Source: Micrococcales bacterium (GTDB lineage Bacteria; Actinomycetota; Actinomycetes; Actinomycetales; Dermatophilaceae). From it: 64,000 nucleotides of DNA. This document shows, piece by piece, positions 45,176 through 54,710 of this stretch. Every line of letters starts with the position of its first letter. The first letter of the stretch is position 1. The DNA lies in contig JAJTBD010000008.1 in assembly GCA_021287075.1 (NCBI GenBank), positions 81,367 through 145,366 on the forward strand. Reading direction: 5' to 3'. A program made the position numbers and the translations under genes. The notes beneath the pieces are model-generated. The model searched no databases. It was not told where the DNA came from and saw only the letters and a program-made list of their open reading frames with translations.

Positions 45176-45213
45176 TAGGCGATAATGAGGGCCGCGGTAG
45201 CGGCAGTCCACAT
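45175..45213 (-). CDS. Leader peptide of the cimA attenuator
   Basis: A 12-residue frame, MWTAATAALIIA, with AAGGTGG upstream, ends at the base of the pause hairpin. The Leu-Ile-Ile codons near the end match the pathway's product, isoleucine, so ribosome stalling at low isoleucine would allow readthrough into cimA. Confidence 0.65.
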   Translation of the reverse strand: MWTAATAALIIA

Positions 45214-45253
45214 GGTCACGAGGCCACCTTGGCACGCGCCCGATAGCGCCCTC

Positions 45254-45286
45254 ACCCCCGGTCCACATAGTGAGAGGACCGGGGGT
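45254..45286 (-). terminator. Terminator of the DUF2231 gene
   Basis: 11-base perfect arms (45254-45264 and 45276-45286) around an 11-base loop, about 16 bases past the stop. A GTATGCCG copy overlaps its foot. Confidence 0.75.
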
Positions 45287-45301
45287 ATGCCGCGCCGCGG
45301 C

Positions 45302-45820
45302 CTAGCCGCCGCCCTCGCCGGGGACGGTCACCGAGGTGTCGACCTGGTCGCCCCAGACCGCCTTGGCCCCGGTGTGGCCGGCGTTGAGGACGGCGCCGAT
45401 CGTGAAGAGCCCCGACAGCGTCAGCAGGGCGATGGCCAACAGGTTGCCGGCACCACCGAAGCGCGGCTCGCGCCCCGCCCGGACCAGCCAGAAGACCGCG
45501 ACGAGGGTGAGCACCATGAGCAGGGCACCGGCCGCGAAGGCCAGGTCACCCGCCTCGGCGTGGTCGTGGATCGCGGCCATGCCGGCCGCGTCCTCGCCCT
45601 GCGCCTTGAGGCGCCGCTCGAGGAACTCGCCGGTCTCCTTGGTGAGGAAGCCGGACAGCCCGGCGACGACGGCCAGCGCCGCCGTGGGCCACTTCAGGCC
45701 GGCCCGCCAGGCCGGGCGCGCGGCATACGCGATGGCGAGCAGCGCCGCCAGCGGGCCGAGGACGACAAAGGCATGGAGCACCAGGGGGTGCATGGGGAGA
45801 CCGCCGATGAGATCGAACAT
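45302..45820 (-). CDS. DUF2231 membrane protein
   Basis: 172 residues with four predicted membrane helices (LVLHAFVVLGPLAALLAIAYA, WPTAALAVVAGLSGFL, LAFAAGALLMVLTLVAVFWL, NLLAIALLTLSGLFTIGAV). FDLIGGLPMHPLVLHAF and the central HDHAEAGD are typical of DUF2231. Histidines at helix ends suggest a cofactor or metal, but the function is unknown. Confidence 0.85.
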   Translation of the reverse strand: MFDLIGGLPMHPLVLHAFVVLGPLAALLAIAYAARPAWRAGLKWPTAALAVVAGLSGFLTKETGEFLERRLKAQGEDAAGMAAIHDHAEAGDLAFAAGALLMVLTLVAVFWLVRAGREPRFGGAGNLLAIALLTLSGLFTIGAVLNAGHTGAKAVWGDQVDTSVTVPGEGGG

Positions 45821-45858
45821 GTCCTCAGAATGCAGCCGATTGAATGCTCACGCAACGA

Positions 45859-45898
45859 AGGTGAGGCACCCCTGCCAATGGGCAGGCTTGCCTCACCT
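45859..45898 (-). terminator. Structured hairpin between ilvE and the DUF2231 gene
   Basis: AGGTGAGGCA/TGCCTCACCT (45859-45868 and 45889-45898) enclose CCTGCC/GGCAGG with a four-base AATG loop and one two-base mismatch; AACG/CGTT extend it outside. It is about 50 bases past the ilvE stop and is most simply its terminator. Confidence 0.65.
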
Positions 45899-45947
45899 CC
45901 GTTGTCGCACAGTCCTTTTGGGCGCGCTGTGCGCCCGCTGTGCAGCG

Positions 45948-47042
45948 TCAGACCAGGCGGGTCATCCAGCCGTGGGTGTCGGCGACCCGGCCATACTGCA
46001 CGTCGAGCAGCCGCTCCCGGATCGCCATGGTGGTCTCGGTCGAGGCCGGTGCGGGCGTGGACCCGCCGTCCCAGCGCAGCTCGCCGACCGGCGTGACGAC
46101 GGCGGCGGTGCCACAGGCGAAGACCTCGGTGATCTCGCCGCTGGCGACGCCGTCCTTCCACTCCGCGATCTCGATGCGGCGCTCCTCGGGCGCCAGGCCC
46201 ATCTCCTTGCTGAGCTCGAGGATCGAGCTGCGGGTGACGCCCTCGAGGATCGAGCCGGTCAGCGCCGGGGTGACGACGCGACCGTCCTTGTAGACGAAGA
46301 AGAGGTTCATGCCGCCGAGCTCCTCGATATAGGTGTGCGTCGAGGAGTCGAGGAAGACGACCTGCTGGCAGTCGTGGGCGGCGCCCTGCTGCTGGGCCGC
46401 CAGTGACGAGGCATAGTTGCCGCCGCACTTGGCGGCGCCGGTGCCACCGTCGCCGGCGCGGGCGAACTCCGTTGCGAGCCAGAGGTTGACGGGCTTGACC
46501 CCGCCCGCGAAGTAGGCGCCTGCCGGGGAGGCGATCACCGAATAGGTCACCTCGTGGGCCTCGCGCACCCCGAGGAAGGCCTCGGAGGCGAACATGAACG
46601 GCCGCAGATAGAGGCTGGTCTCGCCGGTGCCGGCCGGCGGCACCCACGCCTGGTCGACCGTGACCAGCTGGCGGATCGACTCGATGAAGTCGTCCTCGGG
46701 CAGCTCCGGGAGGGCGAGGCGGTGGGCCGAGCGGATCATCCGCTGGGCGTTGGCCTCCGGGCGGAAGGACCAGATCGAGCCGTCCTCGTGGCGATAGGCC
46801 TTGAGCCCCTCGAAGATCTCCTGCGCATAGTGCAGGACGGCCGCGCTGGGCATCAGCTGGATCGGGCCGTATGCCGTGACCCGGCCGTCGTGCCAGCCCT
46901 GGTCGGGCATCCAGGTGGCCAGGACCATGTGGTCGGTGAAGGTCTTGCCGAAGCCGGGGTTGGCGAGGATCTGCTCGCGCTCCGCGTCGGCCTTCGGGGT
47001 GGTGCTCTGCTCGACCTCGAAGGTGAGGGGCGAGGGGCTCAT
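45948..47042 (-). CDS. ilvE: Branched-chain amino acid aminotransferase
   Basis: Last step of Leu, Ile and Val synthesis. 364 residues of PLP fold type IV: HYAQEIFEGLKAYRHEDGSIWSFRP (split near 72-95), ETSLYLRPFMFAS, the PLP Lys in GAAKCGGNYASSL at about 205, and QVVFLDSSTHTYIEELGGMN and ITEVFACGTAAVVTPVG. Terminators on both sides make it its own transcription unit downstream of leuB. Confidence 0.95.
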   Translation of the reverse strand: MSPSPLTFEVEQSTTPKADAEREQILANPGFGKTFTDHMVLATWMPDQGWHDGRVTAYGPIQLMPSAAVLHYAQEIFEGLKAYRHEDGSIWSFRPEANAQRMIRSAHRLALPELPEDDFIESIRQLVTVDQAWVPPAGTGETSLYLRPFMFASEAFLGVREAHEVTYSVIASPAGAYFAGGVKPVNLWLATEFARAGDGGTGAAKCGGNYASSLAAQQQGAAHDCQQVVFLDSSTHTYIEELGGMNLFFVYKDGRVVTPALTGSILEGVTRSSILELSKEMGLAPEERRIEIAEWKDGVASGEITEVFACGTAAVVTPVGELRWDGGSTPAPASTETTMAIRERLLDVQYGRVADTHGWMTRLV

Positions 47043-47092
47043 GGGTCCTCCATCAGGTGTGTGGTGGTGAAGTGCAGGCTATCGGGATAACG

Positions 47093-47128
47093 ACGACGGG
47101 GGCGGCCGATGCGGCCTGCCCCCGTCGT
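47093..47128 (-). terminator. Terminator of leuB
   Basis: ACGACGGGGGC (47093-47103) and its complement (47118-47128) enclose a GGCC/GGCC inner stem. It is about 35 bases past the leuB stop; a GTATGCCG copy lies between at 47154. Confidence 0.8.
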
Positions 47129-47162
47129 GGGTGTCGGGCGCTGCGCCCGGTGGGTATGCCGC

Positions 47163-48215
<1,053 letters not shown>

Positions 48216-48221
48216 GTGCCC

Positions 48222-48227
48222 AGCCTA
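48222..48227 (-). promoter_or_regulatory. Leaderless-type -10 box of leuB
   Basis: TAGGCT, six bases before the ATG; TTCCAC lies 16 bases further upstream as a weak -35. Confidence 0.5.
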
Positions 48228-48283
48228 CAAATCGTCTTGTCATGTGGAATTCGCGTCTCAGGATCCGGCCTACATGCCGCGAG

Positions 48284-48322
48284 GGGTATGCCGCCCGCCC
48301 ACCGGGAGCGGGCGGCATACCC
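48284..48322 (-). terminator. Terminator of glutamate dehydrogenase made from two facing GTATGCCG motifs
   Basis: 15-base perfect arms (48284-48298 and 48308-48322), each containing one motif copy, and a nine-base loop, about 10 bases past the dehydrogenase stop. Confidence 0.9.
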
Positions 48323-48331
48323 TGGCGTCGG

Positions 48332-51300
48332 TCAGGAGGCCGCGCCGGTGCGGACGACGCCGCGCAGGGTGCGCAGCGCGACCGACAGCGGGGCGATCCC
48401 CGGGGAGTCGATCCGGGTGATCCCCTCGAGGCCCTCGCGCACCCGCTCGAGGGACTCGCGGTTGGCCTCGGCCCAGGTCTCGAAGCGCTCGCGCGCATCG
48501 CCCTCGTGGTCCGGCGTCGCGTCGATTACCGAGCGGGTCAGACCCTCGAGCACGGCATACAGGTCATCGCGCAGGGCACCGCGGGCCAGCGCGTCCCAGC
48601 GGTCCTCGCGCGGGAGCTCGGTGACCTTGGCCAGCATGGCGTCGATGCCGAACTGCTCGGACACCGCGAAATAGACGGGGGCGATGTCCTCGGGGGACTC
48701 CCCTGTCTCCGAGCACACCTCGACCATATCGAGCGCGGAGAAGATGTCGAGCAGGCCGGCCGCCCAGAGGGCGAGGCTCTCGGGCACACCCTGCTCCTGG
48801 AGCTGGGCGACCCGGCCCATGAGCCGGTCGTTCTCGCGGCCGGTCAGCAGCTCGGGCATGCGCTGCTCCAGGTGCTCGGCGACCGCCTTGTATCGCTCGA
48901 TCTCGGCCCCGATGTCGAGCCGGGCCGGGCGCGAGGTCAGCAGCCACCTGACCGCGCGGTCCATCAGGCGCCGGAACTCGAGATAGAGCTCGGTCTGGGT
49001 GTCGGTGGAGACCACATTGTCGAGCGCCTCGACCTCGCCGACAAAGCGGCTGAGACCGAAGACCTCACGCGCCACGAGGAAGGCCCGCGCCAGCTGCACG
49101 GCCCCGGCACCGGTCTCCTCCCACCCGCGGTAGGCGAAGGTGATGCCGCCGCGGTTGATGATCGAGTTGGCCACCGCGTTGACGATGATCTCGCGGCGCA
49201 GCGGGTGGTCCTGGAGCTGATCGCCATACTGCTCGCGGACCGGCCCGGGGAAGTAGGCCGCGAGGGTCTCGTGGAACCACGGCTCGTCGGGCAGGTCGGA
49301 GGCGAGCAGGTCGGCCTTGAGGACCAGCTTGGCGTAGGCGACCAGGACCGAGAACTCCGGCGACTTCAGGCCGAAGCCCTGTGCCTCGCGGTCGGCCAGC
49401 AGTGCGTCGCCCGGCAGGAACTCCAGGTCGCGGTCGAGCTCGCCGCGCTCCTCCAGCCAGTGCATGAAGCGCTGGTGGACCGCGAGCATGTCGTGCTCCT
49501 GGGCGCGGGCGTTGCCGAGCAGGACATTCTGCTCGTAGTTGTCGCGCAGCACCTGGGCCGCGACCTCATCGGTCATCGACGCCAGGAGGGCATTGCGCTG
49601 CTTGAGCGTCAGGTCACCCTCGCGGACCATCTCCGACAGGAGGATCTTGATGTTGACCTCGTGGTCGGAGGTGTCGACGCCGGCCGAGTTGTCGATGGCG
49701 TCGGTGTTGACGCGCACCCCGTGCAGGGCCGCCTCGATGCGGCCGAGCTGGGAGGCACCGAGATTGCCGCCCTCGCCGATCACCTTGCAGCGCAAGGCAT
49801 TGCCGTCGACGCGGATGCTGTCGTTGGCACGGTCGCCGATCTGGTCGTTGGTCTCCTGGGAGGACTTGATGTAGGTGCCGATGCCGCCGTTCCACAGCAG
49901 GTCGACCGGCGCCAGCAGCACCGCGCGCTTGAGCTCGGCGGGGGTGAGTGCCTCGACATCGTCGCCGAGCCCGAGGGCCTCGCGCATCTGCGACGAGATC
50001 GGGATCGACTTCAGCGACAGCGGGAAGACCCCACCGCCCTCGCTGATCAGGCCCTTGTCGTAGTCGTCCCACGAGGACCCCGACATCTCGAACAGCCGCT
50101 TGCGCTCCTCGAAGGAGGTGGCCGCGTCGGGGGTGGGGTCGACGAAGACATGCCGGTGGTCGAAGGCCGCGACGAGCCGGATGTGCTCCGAGAGCAGCAT
50201 GCCGTTGCCGAAGACGTCGCCGCTCATGTCGCCCACGCCGACGACCGTGAAGTCCTCGCTCTGGGTGTCATGGCCCATCTCGCGGAAGTGCCGCTTGACC
50301 GACTCCCACGCGCCGCGGGCGGTGATGCCCATCGCCTTGTGGTCATAGCCGGCCGAGCCGCCGGACGCGAACGCGTCGTCGAGCCAGAAGCCGTAGTCAC
50401 CCGAGACGCCGTTGGCGATGTCGGAGAACTTGGCCGTGCCCTTGTCGGCCGCGACCACGAGATAGGGGTCATCGGGGTCGTGGCGCACGACGCGGGCCGG
50501 CGGCACGATCTCGCCGCTGACGCGGTTGTCGGTCAGGTCGAGCAGGCCGCTGATGAAGGTCTTGTAGGACTCGATGCCCTCGGCCAGCCATGCGTCGCGG
50601 TCGCTGGCGTCGGGAAGCTGCTTGGCAACGAAGCCGCCCTTGCTGCCCGTCGGCACGATGACGGCGTTCTTGACCATCTGGGCCTTGACCAGCCCGAGGA
50701 TCTCGGTGCGGAAGTCCTCGCGCCGGTCCGACCAGCGCAGGCCACCTCGGGCGACCGCGCCGAAGCGCAGGTGCACGCCCTCGACGCGCGGGCTGTAGAC
50801 CCAGATCTCGAAGGCCGGCCGCGGCTGCGGCAGGAAGGGGATCCTGGTCGGCTCGAGCTTGAGGCTGACCCACGACTTGGGCGCGCACGAGCCGTCCTGC
50901 TGATAGAAGTTGGTGCGCAGGGTGGCCCGGATGACCGTCAGGAAGGCCCGGATGATGCGGTCGTGGTCCAGTGAGCTGACATTGTCGAGCGCGGTCGTGA
51001 TCTCCTGGCTGAGCGCCTCCTCCGCCGCGGTGCGCTCCTCGCCCGCACTGCCCCCGAACTGGTCGGGGTCGAAGCGGGTCTCGAACAGCCGCACGAGCGC
51101 GGCCGCGATGTCCTGGTTGGCCACCAGCGCCGAGACGACGTATTCGTGGGAGAAGGTCGACTGCGTCTGACGGAGGTACTTGGCCACCGTCCGCAGGATG
51201 ACGACCTGGCGCCAGGTCAGCCCGGCCTGGAGGACCAGCGCGTTGAAGCCGTCGGACTCGGCCTGCCCGCGCCAGACGGCGCCGACCGCGTCCTGGAAGG

Positions 51301-53206
51301 CCTCGCGCGCACCGTCGCCCGAGGCACCCTGCCAGCGCTCGGCGTCGGGCGCCTTGAGCCCGAAGTCGTAGACATAGATGGGCTGCCCGTCGCCACGCTC
51401 GAGCTCGTAGGGCCGCTCGTCGATGACCTCGACGCCCATGTTGGTCAGGTGCGGCAGCACCTGGGTGAGTGACAGGGGCGTGCGTCGATAGAGCTTGAAC
51501 CGGCGCTGGTCCAGCGAGGAGCCCGGCTCGTGGTAGAGGTTGAGCCCCGTCGACTCGTCGCTCTCGAGCGCGTCGAGGTGGGCGAGGTCGGCGACACCCG
51601 TGCGCGGGGTGAAGTCCTCCTTGTATGCCGCGGGGAAGGCCTGGCCGTACTGGCCGTTCAGCCGCGCGGCCTGCTCCTCGCCGTGCTCTGTGCGAGTGGC
51701 GTCGGTGAGGTCCTCGTCCCAGGTGCGGGTCGCCTCGACGATCTCCTTCTCGACCGCCTCCAGGTCGACCCACGGGATCTCCTGACCGGGCTCGACCCGC
51801 ACGACGAAGTGCAGGCGCGCCAGCGAGGACTCGGTGACGCGGGTGGTGTAGTCCACGGACGAGCCGTTGAAGGCGTCGCGCAGGATGCGCTCGACCTTGA
51901 GCCGCACGTCGGTGTTGTAGCGGTCGCGGGGGATGAAGACGATGCAGGAGATGAACCGGCCGAACTCGTCCCGGCGCAGGAACAGCCGGGTCCGGCGACG
52001 CTCCTGGAGGTGCATGACGGCCGGGATCGTCTCGTCGAGCTGCTCGTCGTTCATCTGGAAGAGCTCGTCGCGGGGGTAGTTCTCCAGGACGAGCAGGGCG
52101 TCCTTGCCCGAGTGGGACTCGGGCGCATAGCCCATCCGGTCGAGCACGCCGTGCACTCGGTCGGCCAGCAGCGGGATGCGCAGGACCGAGTCGGTGTAGA
52201 CGCTGGAGGAGAAGAGCCCGAGGAAGCGGCGCTCCCCCACGACCTCGCCCGACTCGTCGAACTGGCGGACGCTGATGTAGTCGAGATAGCTCGGCCGGTG
52301 CACGGTCGAGCGGGAGTTGGCCTTGGTGATGATCAGCAGGGAGCGCTCGCGGGCCTTGGCCGAGGCCATCGGGGAGAGCGGGGCGCTCTCGCGGCCGGCG
52401 GCGGCGTCGGAGCGCAGCAGGCCCAGACCGGTGCCCTGCACGGGCAGCACCTGGTCTCCGTCCTCACCTCGCTCGAGGCGGTAGTCGCGCGAGCCGAGGA
52501 AGGTGAAGTGGTTGTCGGCCAGCCACTCGAGGAAGGCCTGCACGCGGGCGACCTCCGACTCGTCGATGCCGGCGGCCTCGGGCGGCTCGATCTCGTCGGC
52601 GAGCTCGATGCACCGCTCTCGCATCAGCGGCCAGTCCTCGACGGAGTTGCGCACGTCGTCGAGCACTGCGGTCAGCCGCTCCCCGAGCTCGCTGCGGCTG
52701 CCGGCGCCGGAGTCGCGGTCGATCTCGAGATACATCCAGGACTCGGCGTGGGCGCCGTCCTCGACCTCGGGCCCCTCCGGGTCCAGCGGGCGGATCTGGC
52801 CGAGCGAGCCCTCGGCATCGCGCGTGACCAGCAGCTGGGGGTGGACAAGGAGGTGGACCGACCGGCCCTGGTGGCCGAGCTCGGCCAGCACCGAGTCGAC
52901 GAGGAAGGGCATGTCGTCGGTGACGATCTGCACGATCGTGTGGCTGCTCGCCCAGCCGAGATCGCCGACCGAGGGGTTGAACACCCGGGCACTGGTCTGG
53001 CCCGGCCGGCGCACGGCGGCGAGATCTCGGTGGCTGAGGGCCGCCCCGAGCACATCCTCCGGCGCACGATCCCTCAGATCCTCGGTCGGCACATGGCGGT
53101 AGTAGTCGGCCAGGAAGGCCTCCAGCGACTGCGGATCGGCGTGCTCGGCACGCTCCACTGCCGCGGCCAGCAGCTGCTGGCGGGTGACGTCGGGGTTGTC
53201 AGGCAT
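48332..53206 (-). CDS. NAD-specific glutamate dehydrogenase, large type
   Basis: Catabolic enzyme that deaminates glutamate to 2-oxoglutarate. 1624 residues, matching the 180-kDa class known from Streptomyces. An N-terminal regulatory half includes TDDMPFLVDSVLAELGHQG; the catalytic half starts near residue 790 with FRTEILGLVKAQMVKNAVIVPTGSKGGFVAKQ (split) and continues with GVGDMSGDVFGNGMLLS and AAFDHRHVFVDP. It links with putA, whose product is glutamate. A 9-base palindrome upstream may be an operator. Confidence 0.93.
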   Translation of the reverse strand: MPDNPDVTRQQLLAAAVERAEHADPQSLEAFLADYYRHVPTEDLRDRAPEDVLGAALSHRDLAAVRRPGQTSARVFNPSVGDLGWASSHTIVQIVTDDMPFLVDSVLAELGHQGRSVHLLVHPQLLVTRDAEGSLGQIRPLDPEGPEVEDGAHAESWMYLEIDRDSGAGSRSELGERLTAVLDDVRNSVEDWPLMRERCIELADEIEPPEAAGIDESEVARVQAFLEWLADNHFTFLGSRDYRLERGEDGDQVLPVQGTGLGLLRSDAAAGRESAPLSPMASAKARERSLLIITKANSRSTVHRPSYLDYISVRQFDESGEVVGERRFLGLFSSSVYTDSVLRIPLLADRVHGVLDRMGYAPESHSGKDALLVLENYPRDELFQMNDEQLDETIPAVMHLQERRRTRLFLRRDEFGRFISCIVFIPRDRYNTDVRLKVERILRDAFNGSSVDYTTRVTESSLARLHFVVRVEPGQEIPWVDLEAVEKEIVEATRTWDEDLTDATRTEHGEEQAARLNGQYGQAFPAAYKEDFTPRTGVADLAHLDALESDESTGLNLYHEPGSSLDQRRFKLYRRTPLSLTQVLPHLTNMGVEVIDERPYELERGDGQPIYVYDFGLKAPDAERWQGASGDGAREAFQDAVGAVWRGQAESDGFNALVLQAGLTWRQVVILRTVAKYLRQTQSTFSHEYVVSALVANQDIAAALVRLFETRFDPDQFGGSAGEERTAAEEALSQEITTALDNVSSLDHDRIIRAFLTVIRATLRTNFYQQDGSCAPKSWVSLKLEPTRIPFLPQPRPAFEIWVYSPRVEGVHLRFGAVARGGLRWSDRREDFRTEILGLVKAQMVKNAVIVPTGSKGGFVAKQLPDASDRDAWLAEGIESYKTFISGLLDLTDNRVSGEIVPPARVVRHDPDDPYLVVAADKGTAKFSDIANGVSGDYGFWLDDAFASGGSAGYDHKAMGITARGAWESVKRHFREMGHDTQSEDFTVVGVGDMSGDVFGNGMLLSEHIRLVAAFDHRHVFVDPTPDAATSFEERKRLFEMSGSSWDDYDKGLISEGGGVFPLSLKSIPISSQMREALGLGDDVEALTPAELKRAVLLAPVDLLWNGGIGTYIKSSQETNDQIGDRANDSIRVDGNALRCKVIGEGGNLGASQLGRIEAALHGVRVNTDAIDNSAGVDTSDHEVNIKILLSEMVREGDLTLKQRNALLASMTDEVAAQVLRDNYEQNVLLGNARAQEHDMLAVHQRFMHWLEERGELDRDLEFLPGDALLADREAQGFGLKSPEFSVLVAYAKLVLKADLLASDLPDEPWFHETLAAYFPGPVREQYGDQLQDHPLRREIIVNAVANSIINRGGITFAYRGWEETGAGAVQLARAFLVAREVFGLSRFVGEVEALDNVVSTDTQTELYLEFRRLMDRAVRWLLTSRPARLDIGAEIERYKAVAEHLEQRMPELLTGRENDRLMGRVAQLQEQGVPESLALWAAGLLDIFSALDMVEVCSETGESPEDIAPVYFAVSEQFGIDAMLAKVTELPREDRWDALARGALRDDLYAVLEGLTRSVIDATPDHEGDARERFETWAEANRESLERVREGLEGITRIDSPGIAPLSVALRTLRGVVRTGAAS

Positions 53207-53249
53207 GGCGAATCACCACGGATATCCAGGTCCTCACTCGGTCAGCGAC

Positions 53250-53273
53250 GGCGCACACGTCGTTGTGTGCGCC
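53250..53273. promoter_or_regulatory. Palindrome upstream of glutamate dehydrogenase
   Basis: GGCGCACAC and GTGTGCGCC form perfect 9-base arms with a GTCGTT spacer, 44 bases before the dehydrogenase start and in the divergent region shared with the gene at 53358. Confidence 0.5.
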
Positions 53274-53345
53274 ACTTCCGACTCTATCGGGCCCGCGCAG
53301 TGTGTGGCCTGTGGTTAGCGGGGAGGTCGGCTCCGGCTCCCCGGC

Positions 53346-53351
53346 TACAGT
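53346..53351 (+). promoter_or_regulatory. Leaderless-type -10 box of the gene at 53358
   Basis: TACAGT, six bases before the ATG. Confidence 0.5.
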
Positions 53352-53357
53352 GGCGCC

Positions 53358-53684
53358 ATGCCTGGCCCCCGCGTCGACCCGCGCACGCTGACCGCAGCGG
53401 AGGACGCGAGCGCCGCGCTCGGGCGCTGCGCCGGCGGCGCGGTCGATGAGCTGCTGGGGCACTTCCCTGTCGTCGGCGACGCGGCGGCCCAGCCCGCTGT
53501 CGACGCGCTGGTCGAGGCGCTCGCCGACGCGTGCGCGGCCCTGGCCCGCGCCGCCCACGAGGACGCCCACCGGCTGGGCCTGCTCGCAAGGTCGGCCTCC
53601 CCCGACCGCCCGCACTCCCCTGCGTCTGCCTCTGCCTCTGCCTCTGCCTCGGCCACACCGCAGCACGTGAGGGGCAGCCGGTGA
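53358..53684 (+). CDS. Small helical protein, first of a coupled pair
   Basis: 108 residues. Residues 10-75 are predicted helical and Ala-rich (TLTAAEDASAALGRCAGGAVDELLG split, then VDALVEALADACAALARAA). The tail has a run of Ser-Ala repeats coded by a hexanucleotide repeat. No signal or membrane helix. It overlaps the next gene by four bases (GTGA). The arrangement of two short helical proteins recalls WXG100/ESX pairs, but no WxG is present in this one. Confidence 0.6.
   Translation: MPGPRVDPRTLTAAEDASAALGRCAGGAVDELLGHFPVVGDAAAQPAVDALVEALADACAALARAAHEDAHRLGLLARSASPDRPHSPASASASASASATPQHVRGSR
53625..53648 (+). repeat. Hexanucleotide tandem repeat (TCTGCC)4
   Basis: Four perfect TCTGCC units plus flanking imperfect ones encode Ser-Ala repeats in the tail of the gene at 53358. 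Unit changes would keep the frame, so it could vary protein length but not switch expression. Confidence 0.85.
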
Positions 53685-54196
53685 CGGGAGACCCCGCCGC
53701 CTGCTCCGCGCTGGGCGGCGCCCTGCGCACCCTCGCCGACCGGCTGCGGCATTCGGCCGACCGGGTCGAGGCGGGCCGGGAGCAGCTGAGCGCCGAGTGG
53801 CCCGGGCGGGCCTCGGTCGCCACCCGCAGGCGCCTCGAGCACACCACGCGCGACTGCGCCGCGCTCGCCGACCTGCTGGACCGGTGCGGCAGCCTGCTCC
53901 AGGCGTATGCCGCGGACCTCGCCGAGACGGTGAACCGCGTCCGCGCCGCGGAGGAGCGGGCCCGCGCAGCGGGGCTGGAGGTCAGCGCCGGCCGGGTCGG
54001 CATCGCCATGGGCGTGCAGGGGGTGGCCGACCCCGCCACCGCCGCGGCGCGCCGCGAGGAGCTCGCGGCCACGCAGGAGGCCCTCGACGCGGCATACCAC
54101 CGGGCCGCCCGGCAGGGCTCCCGGCTGGCCGCTGCCATCGAGCCGGCGCTGACCGAGCTCGCCGCACTCAGCGGGGCGCTGCGCGCGCCCGGTTAA
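53681..54196 (+). CDS. Small helical protein with WPG motif, second of a coupled pair
   Basis: 171 residues, almost entirely helical with probable coiled coils: LGGALRTLADRLRHSADRVE, LSAEWPGRASVATRRRLEHT (a WxG in the bend between two helices, as in ESAT-6-like proteins), then LLQAYAADLAETVNRVRAAEERARAAG and a long C-terminal helix. The GTG start overlaps the upstream stop. No YxxxD/E secretion tail is evident and no type VII genes are nearby, so the WXG link is only structural. Confidence 0.6.
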   Translation: MTGDPAACSALGGALRTLADRLRHSADRVEAGREQLSAEWPGRASVATRRRLEHTTRDCAALADLLDRCGSLLQAYAADLAETVNRVRAAEERARAAGLEVSAGRVGIAMGVQGVADPATAAARREELAATQEALDAAYHRAARQGSRLAAAIEPALTELAALSGALRAPG

Positions 54197-54204
54197 GGTG
54201 TGCC

Positions 54205-54699
54205 ATGCGCATCACCGAGACGGACGAGTACCCCTGCACCCCGGCCGAGCTGTTCGCCCTGCTTCGCGATGAGGGCTTCCAGCAGGCCAAGTGCGAGGCC
54301 ACCGGCGCCCTGAGCCACACCGTGAGCATCTCCGGGGGCGAGGACGCCGCCGTCATCGAGACCGAGCGCACCCTGCCGACCGACCGGCTGCCCGACTTCG
54401 CCAAGTCGATGGTGGGCGACACGCTGAAGGTGCGCGAGCGCCAGGAGTGGGGCGCGGCGGCGGCCGACGGCTCCCGCACCGCGCGCCTGTCGATCGACAT
54501 CCAGGGCGTGCCGGTGACGCTGTCGGGGACCCGGTCGCTGGCGCCGGCGGGAGCCGGTGCGCTCGAGACCACCGAGGCCGACCTGCGCGCCAGCGTGCCG
54601 CTCTTCGGGTCCCGGATCGAGAAGGCCGCGGCACCGGTGGTCGAGGCGGCGCTCGACGCCGAGCACCGCGTCGCGCTGGAGTGGCTCGCCCGGCGCTGA
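54205..54699 (+). CDS. DUF2505 protein
   Basis: 164 residues of an SRPBCC-like fold: RITETDEYPCTPAELFALLRD (split), IETERTLPTDRLPDFAKSMVGDTLKVRE and LFGSRIEKAAAPVVEAALDAEH at the C-terminal helix, as in DUF2505. Probably binds a hydrophobic ligand; function unknown. A TAAGGT box at 54194-54199, whose TAA is the stop of the previous gene, lies five bases before the ATG. Confidence 0.8.
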   Translation: MRITETDEYPCTPAELFALLRDEGFQQAKCEATGALSHTVSISGGEDAAVIETERTLPTDRLPDFAKSMVGDTLKVRERQEWGAAAADGSRTARLSIDIQGVPVTLSGTRSLAPAGAGALETTEADLRASVPLFGSRIEKAAAPVVEAALDAEHRVALEWLARR

Positions 54700-54710
54700 C
54701 CCACCGAGCC

